Positions 10,239 through 21,686 of a DNA stretch of 64,000 nt are shown here, piece after piece (the stretch's first letter is position 1; every line of letters starts with the position of its first letter). The DNA comes from Stomoxys calcitrans (taxonomy: Eukaryota; Arthropoda; Insecta; Diptera; Muscidae). A program made the translations under genes and the position numbers. The notes under the pieces were generated by a model, which did not search any database, was not told the origin of the DNA, and was given only the letters and a program-made list of their open reading frames with translations. The stretch spans positions 95,557,922 to 95,621,921 of the forward strand of contig NC_081552.1 in assembly GCF_963082655.1 (NCBI RefSeq), read 5' to 3'.

Positions 10239-11689
10239 AATAAAAAAAAATTAAATTATCCACCTTCCTACCTTATTGGGAAGGCGCACAAAGCCTTTGC
10301 CAATACAAACCTTAAGGCACAGATCGAAATGAATACATTAAGAGGATATCGTCTTTGGTTCCGTTTCCTGTACATCTCATGCTGTGTACTCAATGTTTGT
10401 TTATGACTTTGAAATGATGACGAATACAGGAGTTTTTTAACTTTATTTTTATGTTCTGATATTGGAAAGCGGACTTTCATATTCATGCATTCGTCTGTCT
10501 CGGCAGTCTGAAAGAGTGATTTGCTTATGGTTGATGTTTGTGTGAATACTTGCATATTCTAAAATTCTGACTAAAGAATGGTAAATAATTTATGTCTCCC
10601 TCTCTCTCGTTCTGTGGTCTGACTTTTGTTACAGCAATTCGAACAGGTATTACTACATTCCACTTTAGTGTCCTGTGGTTTTGCATATATATTTTTGCTT
10701 CGTTTTTTTCTGAAGGCGAAATTTTATTTATTTCGTCCTGATGTTGAGTTTTCGTTTTTTTGCAATTCTGTTATGGTTTTAGAAGAAGTCGTATTTTATT
10801 CATGTTGACTTCAAAACAAATTGATGAAACCACATGGAACACAACAACGATATCACATCATCGAAAACGAACACTTCGGTCATGGCTACAAGTATGTTCT
10901 CAACCAGCTTGGACAAGTGGTTGATGTATGGGATTTATGTTGTGTCTAACAATATGGATAACGACAAAAGGAGGAACCAACTGTTTTTCATGGAGATTAT
11001 TTTAGCTTTTTCCTCTTTTTGGCGGTATATTTCTTTCTCTCCCTCACTTGTTATGCCATGTAAACCATTTAAAATATTTATACTCCAATAATGTGGGTGT
11101 TTGAGTGTGACAGTTGTTATATCTCATGTTGATTGGAATCAATGTCAGAGAAGTGGTTACATAACTGTGGCTTATATTTGAAATACAGTGTGTATTAAAT
11201 TTTTAAATAACATTTAAAAAGGATATCTTCGATTCATCAGTTAAAAATTAATGCGCCTTATGGTGCTTCCAATTTTGCAAAAATTTTTTGCATTTTTTCG
11301 ACATGTTGCATTGAAATCGAAATTTTGTGGTTATTTGTCCAAAATAATGTAGGGTGTAGTGTTGGTTTGTAATGGTTTTACCTACAGAAATTAGAATAAC
11401 CTTGCCAAGTCTACGGTATAGAATGTCGCACATACATTCAATACTTTGAATGTTAATAGCATTAGGTTATGGCAAAGATTTATGTCCTCTGGTTGAATTT
11501 CTCATAATTTTTTTTCTCTCTCTCTCTCTCTCTCTTTCACTTCCTATTTCTCTGTCTCTATCTTTACATAAAGCTTGCGTTGATATGAGAAAATCAAGTA
11601 AAAATTCCTTTGGTTCGGTCTCAAAGAATTTTTGATATCCAGCAATATGGATTATGGATTATCAATATGGAAGGAAACCAATCAATGTG
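10239..11689. other. Unassigned, with a (TC)n run near 11515-11537
   Basis: No domain is recognisable in the short frames at 10268-10555, 10834-11091 or 11248-11433. A pure CT/TC microsatellite of about 22 bp follows a T-run at 11508. This could contain host regulatory or intronic DNA, but nothing in the sequence proves it. Confidence 0.4.
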
Positions 11690-11950
11690 GCAAATATATC
11701 CAATATGGCTCGAACTGTACCATACTTGGCACGAATGTCAACAGGTCTAACACAACTCTCTATTTCAAGTATCTGTAAAACTTTTTAATTAATGTGCTTT
11801 ATTATTGTTCGAACTCACAAACAACTCACATTTTCGTCAAGTTGGATTTTTGGGGCTCAAAAATCTGAATCGTGCGATCATTTGGCAGTTTTTCCAAATA
11901 TTGTCCGATCCGGACCATAGTCTGCAAAGATTTCGAGATGTATATTAGAA
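11690..11950 (+). repeat. Degenerate family B-like CTR fragment
   Basis: Phrases accatacttggcacgaatgt, aggtctaacacaactctcta and ttggggctcaaaaatct follow the order of the family A/B central unit but are heavily diverged. No terminal structures remain. Confidence 0.5.
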
Positions 11951-12255
11951 TTCAATATTTCAAATTAATTTCCGATAACCATGCGCCATTTTTGAGCTAG
12001 GATCAGTTTCTTGGGTTTTAATGAATATACTTTTAAAATTTTTGCTACCATTCATGAAAAATATGATTTCTATCATAAGCAATTGACTACATACAAATTA
12101 ATTTTATTTTTAATTTGTGTAAGAAATTCCTTAAAAACTAAGTTAGTTTCGTTAATCAAAATTTATGAAAAAAGTTTTAACAGAACATGCTGATTGTTTT
12201 GTAAAAGAGTGTATCTTCTACAAGAGGTAAATGAAAATGTCTTAAGAAACTGATG
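11951..12255. other. Unassigned AT-rich sequence
   Basis: Nothing supportable. The 60-codon frame at 12011-12193 has no family signature. Confidence 0.4.
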
Positions 12256-12499
12256 TTATTGTTTTTGAAAGTTGTTTTATTATTGAAAAATCCAATATTT
12301 CGAGAAACACAGGGTTTCTTCCTCATGGAATTCCACTGAAATTTTTATACATTTACACAAAATTAACAAAAATAAAAAAAAATAAAACAAATATTTTTCT
12401 TTTTTTCAATAATTACATTATTCTTAACAATTTCAAACGACTTTCTTCTAACAATGTAAAACTTATACTAAAGCTCTCTCTCTCTCTCTCTCTATTGCC

Positions 12500-13480
12500 T
12501 ATACTTATGTATCAAACTCCTATAAATCTGAGTCTCCGCCTTAAAGTTTATCCGTTTGCCAGAAGGCTTGTTAAGTATATGTTACATTTCTAACATGTAT
12601 CTACGTTTGTAATTGTTTTCTTGTATCAAAATTTCTAAGTCCTTAAGGTTTGGAATCTATCCTGTCAACCTGCAATGAGTGTCAAGTGCCCTCTTTTGTT
12701 CTATGGGTTTGCGAGACAGTTTTTTGATGAGACTGTTTATAGTGTTGTTTGGAAAACCATTTAAGCTGAGGATTTGTCGTATTTTCTTCTCGTTCTTGTT
12801 GTAAAAATGGTGTCACAGATTTTAAAAACCCTCTCTATGAAATTTGTTGCTGTAATAATCTTTATCCGTCGTGGGTGTTTGAGTGGAAATTAATTAATCT
12901 CCCTGACGCCGTATCCTTTTAGTACCAGCTTAGTTTTAGTTTGTTTTGCTGTCTATAAACCATGGTATCCAGGCATGGTAATTTGATCTCTCTCTCGTGT
13001 TCCATAGTCAACTGGATTTGTTTGTCAAATGAATTCATCTCTCGGGGTGTATTTTCCATTTCTGTTTTTTTAATCACACAGAAAATATCGTCAACATATT
13101 TCGTCAATATTCTTGGTTTTTTGGTTAATTTCTTCATTGTCACATTTAGCAATTCCTCTATATGATGTCTGCAATACTCGATGACACTGGGGATCCTATT
13201 GGCATGACTTTTCTTTCCTCATATATCTTGTCAATGTATGTAAAATACCTGGAGTCCTTTATGCACAATGTAAGCATCTCTATGATGCTTACATTGTGCA
13301 TAAAGATCCATAGGGATCTTGATAACATCAAATGAAACGAGTATATCCGTATTGTCGATAGTTTGATCGTTGACCCTGTTTCTAAACTGGATTATATCCT
13401 TAATGCTATACCGTAAATCCGTTGTCAAGTTGTTTAATTGTTTGGAAATTTCCATTCCCATGATATGAACTATTTGCAAA
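12500..13480 (-). pseudogene. Penelope-type reverse transcriptase remnant
   Basis: Three disconnected frames read in order on the minus strand. 13479-13231 contains RT motif A (DILVSFDVI). 13152-12919 contains TKYVDDIFCVIKK, with the catalytic YVDD at about 13087-13098, followed by LPCLDTMVYRQQNKLKL. Around 12620-12570 a frame resembles the family C terminus (YKRRYMLEM, then NKPSGKRINFK). Frames are interrupted by stops, and the stretch between motif A and the downstream block is disrupted by the hairpin at 13257-13305. Enzymes of this family prime reverse transcription with a GIY-YIG endonuclease; that catalytic core is not visible here. Confidence 0.75.
13257..13305. repeat. Perfect 22-bp inverted repeat with 5-bp spacer
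   Basis: The left arm 13257-13278 and right arm 13284-13305 are exact reverse complements (ctttatgcacaatgtaagca.. / ..tgcttacattgtgcataaag) around the spacer tctat. It sits inside the Penelope RT remnant where the frame would otherwise run from motif A to the next conserved block. Confidence 0.9.
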
Positions 13481-13522
13481 AGTTCATTACCAAAGAGAAC
13501 ATTTTCATAATGCGTAATACAA

Positions 13523-14721
13523 TTTTATACCCTCCACCATAAGATGGGGGGTATACTAATTTCGTCATTCTGTTTGTAACTACTCGAAATATTCCTCTGA
13601 GACCCCATAAAGTATATATATATTCTTGATCGTCGTGAAATTTTATGTCGATCTAGCCATGTCCGTCCGTCTGTCCGTCCGTCCGTCCGTCCGTCTGTCT
13701 GTCTGTCGAAAGCACGCTAACTTTCGAAGGAGTAAAGCTAGCCGCTTGAAATTTTGCACAAATACTTCTTATTAGTGTAGGTCGGTTGGTATTGTAAATG
13801 GGCCATATCGGTCCATGTTTTGATATAGCTGCCATATAAACCGATCTTGGGTCTTGACTTCTTGAGCCTCTAGCGTACGCAATTCTCATCCGATTGGGAT
13901 GAAATTTTGCATGTTATGATATTCAACAACAGTACCAAGTATGGTTCAAATCGGTCCATAACCTGATATAGCTACCATATAAACCGATCTTGGGTCTTGA
14001 CTTCTTGACCCTCTAGAGGGCGCAATTCTTATCTGATTGGAATGGAATTTCGCACGACGTGTTTTGTTATGATACCCAACAACTGTGCCAAGTATGGTTC
14101 AAATCGGTCTATAACCTGATATAGCTACCATATAAACCGATCTTGGGTCTTGACTTCTTGACCCTCTAGAGGGCACAATTCTTATCCGATTTGAATGAAT
14201 TTTTGCACGAAGTATTTCGTTATGATATCCAACAACTATGCCAAGTATGATTAAAATCGGTTCATAACCTGATATAGCTGTCATATAAACAGATCTGGGG
14301 ATTTGATTTCTTGAGCTTCTGGAGGGCGCAATTCCTATCCGATTTGGCTGAAATTTTGCATGACATATTTTATTTTTACTTTCAACAACTGTGTCAAATA
14401 AGGTTCAAATCGGTTCATAACCTGATATAGCTGCCATATAAACCGATCGGGGATCTTGACTTCTTGACCCCGAGAGGTCGCAATTATTATCCGATATGCC
14501 TGAAATTTTGTACGATGGATCCTCTCATGACCATCAACAAACGTGTTTATTATGGTCTGAATCGGTCTATAGCCCGATACAGATCGTTTTAATAGCAGAG
14601 CAACTCTTTTCTTATATCCTTTTTTGCCTAAGAAGAGATGCCGGGAAAAGAACTCGACAAATGCGATCCATGGTGGAATGTAAGATTCGGCCCGGCCGAA
14701 CTTAGCACGCTTTTACTTGTT
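13523..14721 (-). mobile_element. Family A DINE-1-like element, complete
   Basis: Both ends are present: the 3' hairpin TATACCCTCCACCAT at 13525 and, at the right, the head complement (ggcccggccgaacttagcac, ttttacttgtt ending 14721). Between them are the microsatellite (ccgtccgtctgtctgtctg, 13660-13707) and about five central units. The head-proximal unit has an internal loss: the usual segment between cccgatacag and the gagcaa block is shortened. Confidence 0.85.
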
Positions 14722-14782
14722 TATACTAATTTTGGTACATTTTTTACTACATATTACGATACCCTTTTTTCAGTGAAGAAAG

Positions 14783-14862
14783 AAACCGTTCAAAGAACTT
14801 GAAAAATGCGATACAGGGTGGATGGTATATAAGATTCAGCCCAGCCGAACTTGGCAATAACT
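14783..14862 (-). mobile_element. Isolated family A head fragment
   Basis: The sequence aagaacttgaaaaatgcgat, then gggtggatggtatataagat and cagcccagccgaacttggca is a diverged copy of the family A head only. It lies between a full family A element and the start of the RTE LINE. Confidence 0.6.
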
Positions 14863-16059
14863 TAAAGCAAAGTTGCGATTAAAATCAGGCACTGGATATG
14901 ACATCGAACATCTGTTCGTTGAATTAAACACCCGTAATGTGAAAATGTATAATCTCCCGGCCGACACGGGATAACTATGAGCAGCACACAGGCTGGAACT
15001 TTGAACTCCGACTTGTGTGGTGTCCATCGTTATCACGGTAAGCTTAGCTGAAAGCCTCCAGGCGCGTCCACAGGTTGCGGATGGTGGAAAGCTCCGTTTT
15101 TATATGGAGTAGCTGCAAATGCGGCCGCGGGCAGTTAGCGATTTTCGAGAGGAGAGTCTAAGTGAGGAATCAGGTGGCACTGGCTCTTAATTAAATACTG
15201 AGTGCCAATGATACTCGAGATGACAAAGCGAGTTATTGGCGCCTTCAAATATTCAATGGCCAACATCAGCGTCTGTTCCCAGGTTAGGGGCGGCTGGCGG
15301 CGAGTGTCGGATTTTGGAGCAAGCGGCTGGCCACAACGAGGGACACATGTGCAATCCAACAAAACCCATGCGGTTGGGGCGCTGGGCCAGTAACCCGCCC
15401 CTGGAAAACTATGAAAACTACCATGAGAAACAAAGGAATAGTAAAAACGTTCCCCTCCAATGTTGACGACCCACGCAAACGAAAAAAGGACCATGATTTG
15501 CGGATCTGCACCTGGAATGTCCGCACTCTTTATAGAGAAGGTGCAGTATACACGCTGGCGAATGTATTAGAGAAGTAAAAGGCAGATATTATCGCCTTAC
15601 AGGAAGTGCGATGGACTGGGAATGGCGTCACTACAGCACCAAATGGTGACGAACTATATACTATAGCTACCATAACACTAGGCATGGATTTGGCTGCGGA
15701 TTTGTGGTTAGTCGGAGACTGAAACACCTAGTCTCCAGCTTTACTCCGATGGATGAGAGGCTAGCCACAATCCGCATAAAAGCTAAATTCTTCAACATCA
15801 GCTTTATTTGTGCCCATGACCCGACGGAAGACAAGGACGAGCAGACCAAGAATATTATCGACAAGCGTCTAGAGAGAGAATATGACCGCTGCCCCGCCCA
15901 TGATATTAAAATAGTTCTGGGAAATAGGGAAGGAAGACATTTTTGATCCAACAGTCGGAAAGTTTAGCCTCCACGAGATAATGTCTAGTAATGGGTTGAG
16001 GCTGATTGATTTGGCCGCGGCAAAAAACATGGTAGTTAGTTGCACCAGATTTCAACATT
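14863..16059 (+). mobile_element. RTE-type LINE, 5' portion (5'UTR and start of endonuclease)
   Basis: About 620 bp of unusually GC-rich leader precede the endonuclease frame, in contrast to the AT-rich surroundings. The element is cut at 16059 by the family A insertion and resumes at about 17204. The exact 5' end is not fixed; it lies close to the family A head fragment. Confidence 0.7.
15490..16059 (+). pseudogene. RTE apurinic-type endonuclease, N-terminal part
   Basis: The frame LRICTWNVRTLYREGAVYTL (from about 15499), a stop, then ADIIALQEVRWTGNG carries the N-terminal APE-like endonuclease signature (W-N-V-R-T-L and Q-E-x-R-W). It continues with several frame changes to MSSNGLRLIDLAAAKNMVV and ends at TRFQH where the inserted element begins. 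In life this domain nicks target DNA to prime reverse transcription. Stops and frameshifts make it non-functional. Confidence 0.8.
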
Positions 16060-17203
16060 AACAAGTAAAAGCGTGTTAAGTTCGGCCGGGCCGAATCTTA
16101 TATACCCTCCACCATGGATCGCATTTGTCGAGTTCTTTTCCCGGCATCTCTTCTTAGGCAAAAAAGGATATAAGAAAAGATTTGCTCTGCTATTAGAGCG
16201 ATATCAAGATATGGTCCGGTTTGGACCATAATTAAATTGTATGTTGGAGACCTGTGTAAAATGTCAGCCAATTCGAATAAGAATTGCACCTTTTGGGGGG
16301 ATCGGGGGATCGTATTATATTGGAGCAGTATCGGGCTATAGACCGATTTACACCATAATAAACACGTATGTTGATGATCATGAGAGAATGCGTCGTACAA
16401 AATTTCCAGCAAATCGGATAATAATTGCGACCTCTAGAGGCTCATGAAGTCAAGTCCCCAGATCTGTTTATATGACAGCTATATCAGGTTATTAACCGAT
16501 TTGAACCCATAGTTGGCACAAATGTTAAAGGTATCATAACAAAATACTATGTGCAAAAATTCATTCAAATCGGATAAGAATTGCGCCTTCTAGAGGCTCA
16601 AGAAGTCAAGACCCCACATCGGTTTATATGGCAGCTATATCAGGTTATGGACCGTGAACCATACTTGGCACAATTGTTGGATATCATAACAAAACACGCC
16701 GTGCAAAATTTCATTCCAATCGGATAAGAATTGCGCACTCTAGAGGCTCAAGAAGTCAAGACCCAAGATCGGTTTATATGACAGCTATATCAGGTTATGC
16801 ACCGATTTGAACCATACTAGACACAGTTGTTGGATATCATAACAAAACACGTCGTGCAAAATTTCATTTAAATCGGATAAGAATTGCGCACTTTAGAGGT
16901 TCAAGAAGTCAAGACCCAAGATCGGTTTATATGGCAGCTATATCAAAACATGGACCGATATGGCCCATTTACAATACCAACCGACCTACACCTATAAGAA
17001 TTTGTGCAAAATTTCAAGCGGCTAGCTTTACTCCTTCGGAAGTTAGCGTGCTTTCGACAGACGGACGGACTAGATCGACATAAAATGTCAAGACGATCAA
17101 GAATATATATACTTTATGGAGTCTCAGACGAATATTTCGAGTAGTTACAAACAGAATGACGAAATTAGTATACCCCCCATCCTATGGTGGAGGGTATAAA
17201 AAT
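16060..17203 (+). mobile_element. Family A DINE-1-like element inserted in the RTE endonuclease
   Basis: It is flanked on both sides by one interrupted reading frame: ...TRFQH at 16059 and IHKATWLSPDQ from 17204. This fixes both ends within 2-3 bp: start (A)ACAAGTAAAAGCGTG and end GGAGGGTATAAAAA. It holds the head palindrome, about five central units, a short microsatellite (acagacggacggacta) and the tail hairpin. Length is about 1.14 kb. The left flank ends in TT and the right flank is A-rich. Confidence 0.9.
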
Positions 17204-18025
17204 ATTCACAAAGCCACATGGCTATCACCCGATCAAAACACGAGGAACCAAATTGATCACGTTGTGATAGATGGAAGGCATTCATCCAGCGTGTTAAATG
17301 TACGATCGATCCGTGGAGCGTATATAGATTCGGATCATTTTGCTGCAGCAAAGGTTCGCACCCGTTTGATCTCTCGATTCTTTCAAAGGCTGCAGGCTGC
17401 AGTGTCAGTGAAAATAGGTCTGACAGTAAATGGAGATAAGACGAAATGGATGGTTTCAACTCCCAAAAAACCTTGCACAACCGAGCAGATAAAGAAAATG
17501 GAGAAAGTTGGGAACCACAACTTTGAGACAGTCAGTAACTTTATCTACCTCGTCACCGCCGTAACCGAAACGAAAGACATCAGTTTTGAGATAAAGCGAA
17601 GAATTATACTGGCAAACAGACGCTACTTTGGACTAAGTAAGCAGTTTAGAAACAAGGCCACTTCTCGACAGACGAAGATTACACTATACAAGACACTGAT
17701 ACTACCCGTGCTGTTATATGGTTCTGAAGCATGGGTACCTGTGACAGCGGGTGAGTCAGTGCTTGGAGTATTTGAGGGAAAGATTCTTTGTAAAATATAT
17801 GGAACAGTTTGCGTTAATGGAGAATATAGGCGACGTATGAACCAGGAGCTGTTTGAGCTGTATGACGACGATAGCATAGTTACACGCATCAAAATACAAC
17901 AGGTGCGTTGGCTAGGTCATGTTGTCAGAATGGATGCAGAAGCTCCAGCAAAGAAGTCTTTTGAAGGCAAACACGGTGGTACACGCAGACCGGGAAGACC
18001 AAAACCCAATAGAACGCTATTCTAA
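17156..18025 (+). pseudogene. RTE endonuclease C terminus joined in frame to RT C terminus
   Basis: A 289-codon open frame. Residues 1-16 (MTKLVYPPSYGGGYKN) come from the end of the family A element. Residues ~17-70 are the end of the endonuclease (HKATWLSPDQNTRNQIDHV, then RGAYIDSDHF, with the conserved SDH). At about 17370-17380 the frame jumps to the RT thumb (KIGLTVNGDKTKWMVSTP), skipping the whole finger and palm region with the catalytic Asp pair. It then runs to WLGHVVRMDAEAPAKKS and GRPK. A second small deletion removes the GRWKDQ...AWNA segment. The LINE 3' tail (catagccaattaaagtaa) follows at about 18052-18070. It cannot be catalytically active. Confidence 0.8.
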
Positions 18026-18070
18026 GTTCGGCTAGTGGAACAAATATTCTATCATAGCCAATTAAAGTAA

Positions 18071-18328
18071 TGTGAAAATGCCATTTGGTTGTGTTTACAG
18101 ATCTAACAACTCCATTGATCACGTTGGTATATATGACATTTGGGAGACTGTGACTCTAGGTTACCATGAGGTAATTATTACAGAAGATTTTAACTCTAAT
18201 ATCCTCGCCAATCAATCGTTAGAGAATGATATGTTATCACACGGCATAAATGTTACCAATAGTACGAATCCTACTCATTTCTCTTCCACTATAAACACGC
18301 TTCTTTATCTTTTTCTGTCAACACCTTA
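18071..18328. other. Possible endonuclease-like fragment, otherwise unassigned
   Basis: An 88-codon frame (18072-18338) contains GYHEVIITEDFNSNILANQ and NVTNSTNPTHFSST, reminiscent of the G-D-F-N and N-x-P-T-H positions of LINE endonucleases. This could be a decayed fragment of another non-LTR element, but the evidence is thin. Confidence 0.4.
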
Positions 18329-18939
18329 TAAAGGGTGATTTTTTTGAGGTTAGGATTTTCATGCATTAGTATTTGACAGATCACGTGGGATTTCAGACAT
18401 GGTGTCAAAGAGAAAGATGCTCAGTATGCTTTGACATTTCATCATGAATAGACTTACTAACGAGCAACGCTTGCAAATCATTGAATTTTATTACCAAAAT
18501 CAGTGTTCGGTTCGAAATGTGTTAAAATTTTGACAAATTTTGTTCAGCGATGAGGCTCATTTCTGGTTGAATGGCTACGTAAATAAGCAAAATTGCCGCA
18601 TTTGGAGTGAAGAGCAACCAGAAGCCGTTCAAGAACTGCCCATGCATCCCGAAAAATGCACTGTTTGGTGTGGTTTGTACGCTGGTGGAATCATTGGACC
18701 GTATTTTTTCAAAGATGCTGTTGGACGCAACGTTACGGTGAATGAACACATTTCGAACCGAACAGTGATTTTGGTAATAAAATTCAATGATTTGCAAGCG
18801 TTGCTCGTTAGTAAGTCTATTCATGATGAAATGTCAAAGCATACTGAGCATCTTTCTCTTTGACACCATGTCCGAAATCCCACGTGATCTGTCAAATACT
18901 AATGCATGAAAATCCTAACCTCAAAAAAATCACCCTTTA
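18329..18939 (+). mobile_element. 607-bp foldback Tc1/mariner-type non-autonomous element, copy 2
   Basis: The element is 18331-18937, flanked by TA at 18329-18330 and 18938-18939. Arms 18331-18523 and 18745-18937 are 193 bp each and nearly identical in inverted orientation; I noticed two mismatches. The spacer of 221 bp has the transposase fragment in sense. Length and layout equal copy 1, so this is a defined family and not a chance deletion. Confidence 0.9.
18444..18863 (+). pseudogene. Transposase fragments of foldback copy 2
   Basis: The left arm starts a transposase at 18444 (MNRLTNEQRLQIIEFYYQNQ, helix-turn-helix start) but stops shortly after the arm ends. The spacer then provides an open frame from 18540 (FSDEAHFWLNGYVNK, first catalytic Asp; MHPEKCTVWCG; GPYFFKDAVGRNVTVN). 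It runs out into the antisense of the right arm. The second and third catalytic acidic residues are missing. Unlike copy 1, this frame has no stop after FSDEAHFW. Confidence 0.75.
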
Positions 18940-18941
18940 GC

Positions 18942-20204
<1,263 letters not shown>

Positions 20205-21686
20205 TTATACCCACCACCATAGGATGGGGGTATACTAATCCAGTTATTCCGCTTGTAACACCTTGAAATATTCGTCTAGACCCCACAAAGTATGTATATT
20301 CTTGATCGTCTCGACGTTCTGAGTCAATCTAACGATGTCCGTTCGTCCGTCGAAGTCACGATAGCGGTCGAACGCCTAAAGCTATCCACTTGAAATTTTG
20401 CACAGATACTAACTATTGATGTAAGTCGTCGAGGATTGCAAATGGGTCATATTGAACAGATTTACCTATAGCTCCTACAAAAACCGATCTCTCGATTTGA
20501 CTTCTTTAGCCCCAACAAGCCGCAATTTTTTTCGGGTTTGGTTGAAATGATGCACATAATGTGCTGTTATGACTTTCAACCACTGTGGTAAGTACGGTCT
20601 GAATCGTTTTATAACCTGATATAGCTACCATATAAAACGATCTGCCGATTTGGCTTCTTGGGCCCGATTTGGCTGAAATTGATCATGTTGTGTTCTATAA
20701 TGACTTCAAACAACTCTGCGAAGTGTGGTCCAAATCAGTCTATAACCTGATATTGTTCCCATATAAACCAATCTCCTGATTTGACTTCTTAAGTTCCTGC
20801 AAGCAACAATTGTTGTTCAATTTGGCTGAAATTTTGCATGTGGTGTTCTATGATGACTTCCAACAACTGTGTAAAGTAAGGTCCGAATCGGCCTATAACC
20901 TGATATAAGTCCCATATAAACCGATCTGCCGATTTGACTTCTTGAGCACTTACAAGCAGCAATTTTCTTGGATTTTGCCTAAATGTTGCATGCGGTGTTT
21001 GTTATGACTTTCAATAACAGTGCCAAGTATGGTTCAAATCGGTCCATAACCTGATATAGATCTCATGTAAACCGATCTTGGGTCTTGACCTCGTGACCCT
21101 CTAGAGGGCGCAATTCTTAACCGATTGGAATGAATTTTTGCACGAAGTATTTTGTTATGATATCCAACAACTGTGCCAAGTATGGTTCAAATCGGTTCAT
21201 AACCTGATATAGCTGTCATATAAACAGATCTAGGGACTTCTCGAGCTTCTAAAGGGCCCAATTCCTATCCGATTTGGTTGAAATTTTGCATGACGTATTT
21301 TATTCTTACTTTCAACAACTGTGTCAAATAAGGTTCAAATCGGTTCATAACCTGATATAGCTGCCATATAAACCGATCTGGGATCTTGACTTCTTAGTCT
21401 CTAGAGGTCGCAATTATTATCCGATTTGCCTGAAATTTTGTACGACGGATTCCCTCATGACCATCAACATACGTGATTTTTATGGTCTGAATCGGTCTAT
21501 AGCCCGATACAGCTCCCATATAAATCGACCTCTCTATTTTACTTCTTGAGCCCCCAAAGGGCGCAATTCTTATTCGAATTGGCTGACATTTTACTCAGGT
21601 CTCCAACATATAATTTAATTGTGGTCCAAACCGGACCATATCTTGATATCGCTCTACTAGCAGAGCAAATCTTTTCTTATATCCTT
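20205..21686 (-). mobile_element. Family A element, tandem copy 1 (head-truncated)
   Basis: Begins with a variant tail hairpin (TATACCCACCACCATAGG) and a very short microsatellite (tccgttcgtccgtc). The first units are strongly diverged; the later units are close to consensus. It ends in the head at tcttatatccttttt, where the next copy's TATACCCTCCACCAT begins. The first ~80 bp of the head, including the GC palindrome, are missing. Confidence 0.85.

Larger units (their letters stand above)
12256..13510 (-). mobile_element. Penelope-like element, degenerate
   Basis: The minus strand carries a Penelope-type reverse transcriptase remnant (see the next entry) followed by a 3' segment at 12290-12330 whose complement reads gaggaagaaaccctgtgttt then ctcgaaatattgg, a phrase I recognise from terminal regions of dipteran Penelope-like elements. 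A (CT)n run lies at 12472-12494. The copy is cut at about 13510, just before a family A element. Confidence 0.7.

Noticed and set aside
15202..15494. Overlapping frames in the RTE leader
   Set aside because: They lie in GC-rich 5'UTR of the LINE where stops are rare; none matches a known domain, and the endonuclease start is downstream.
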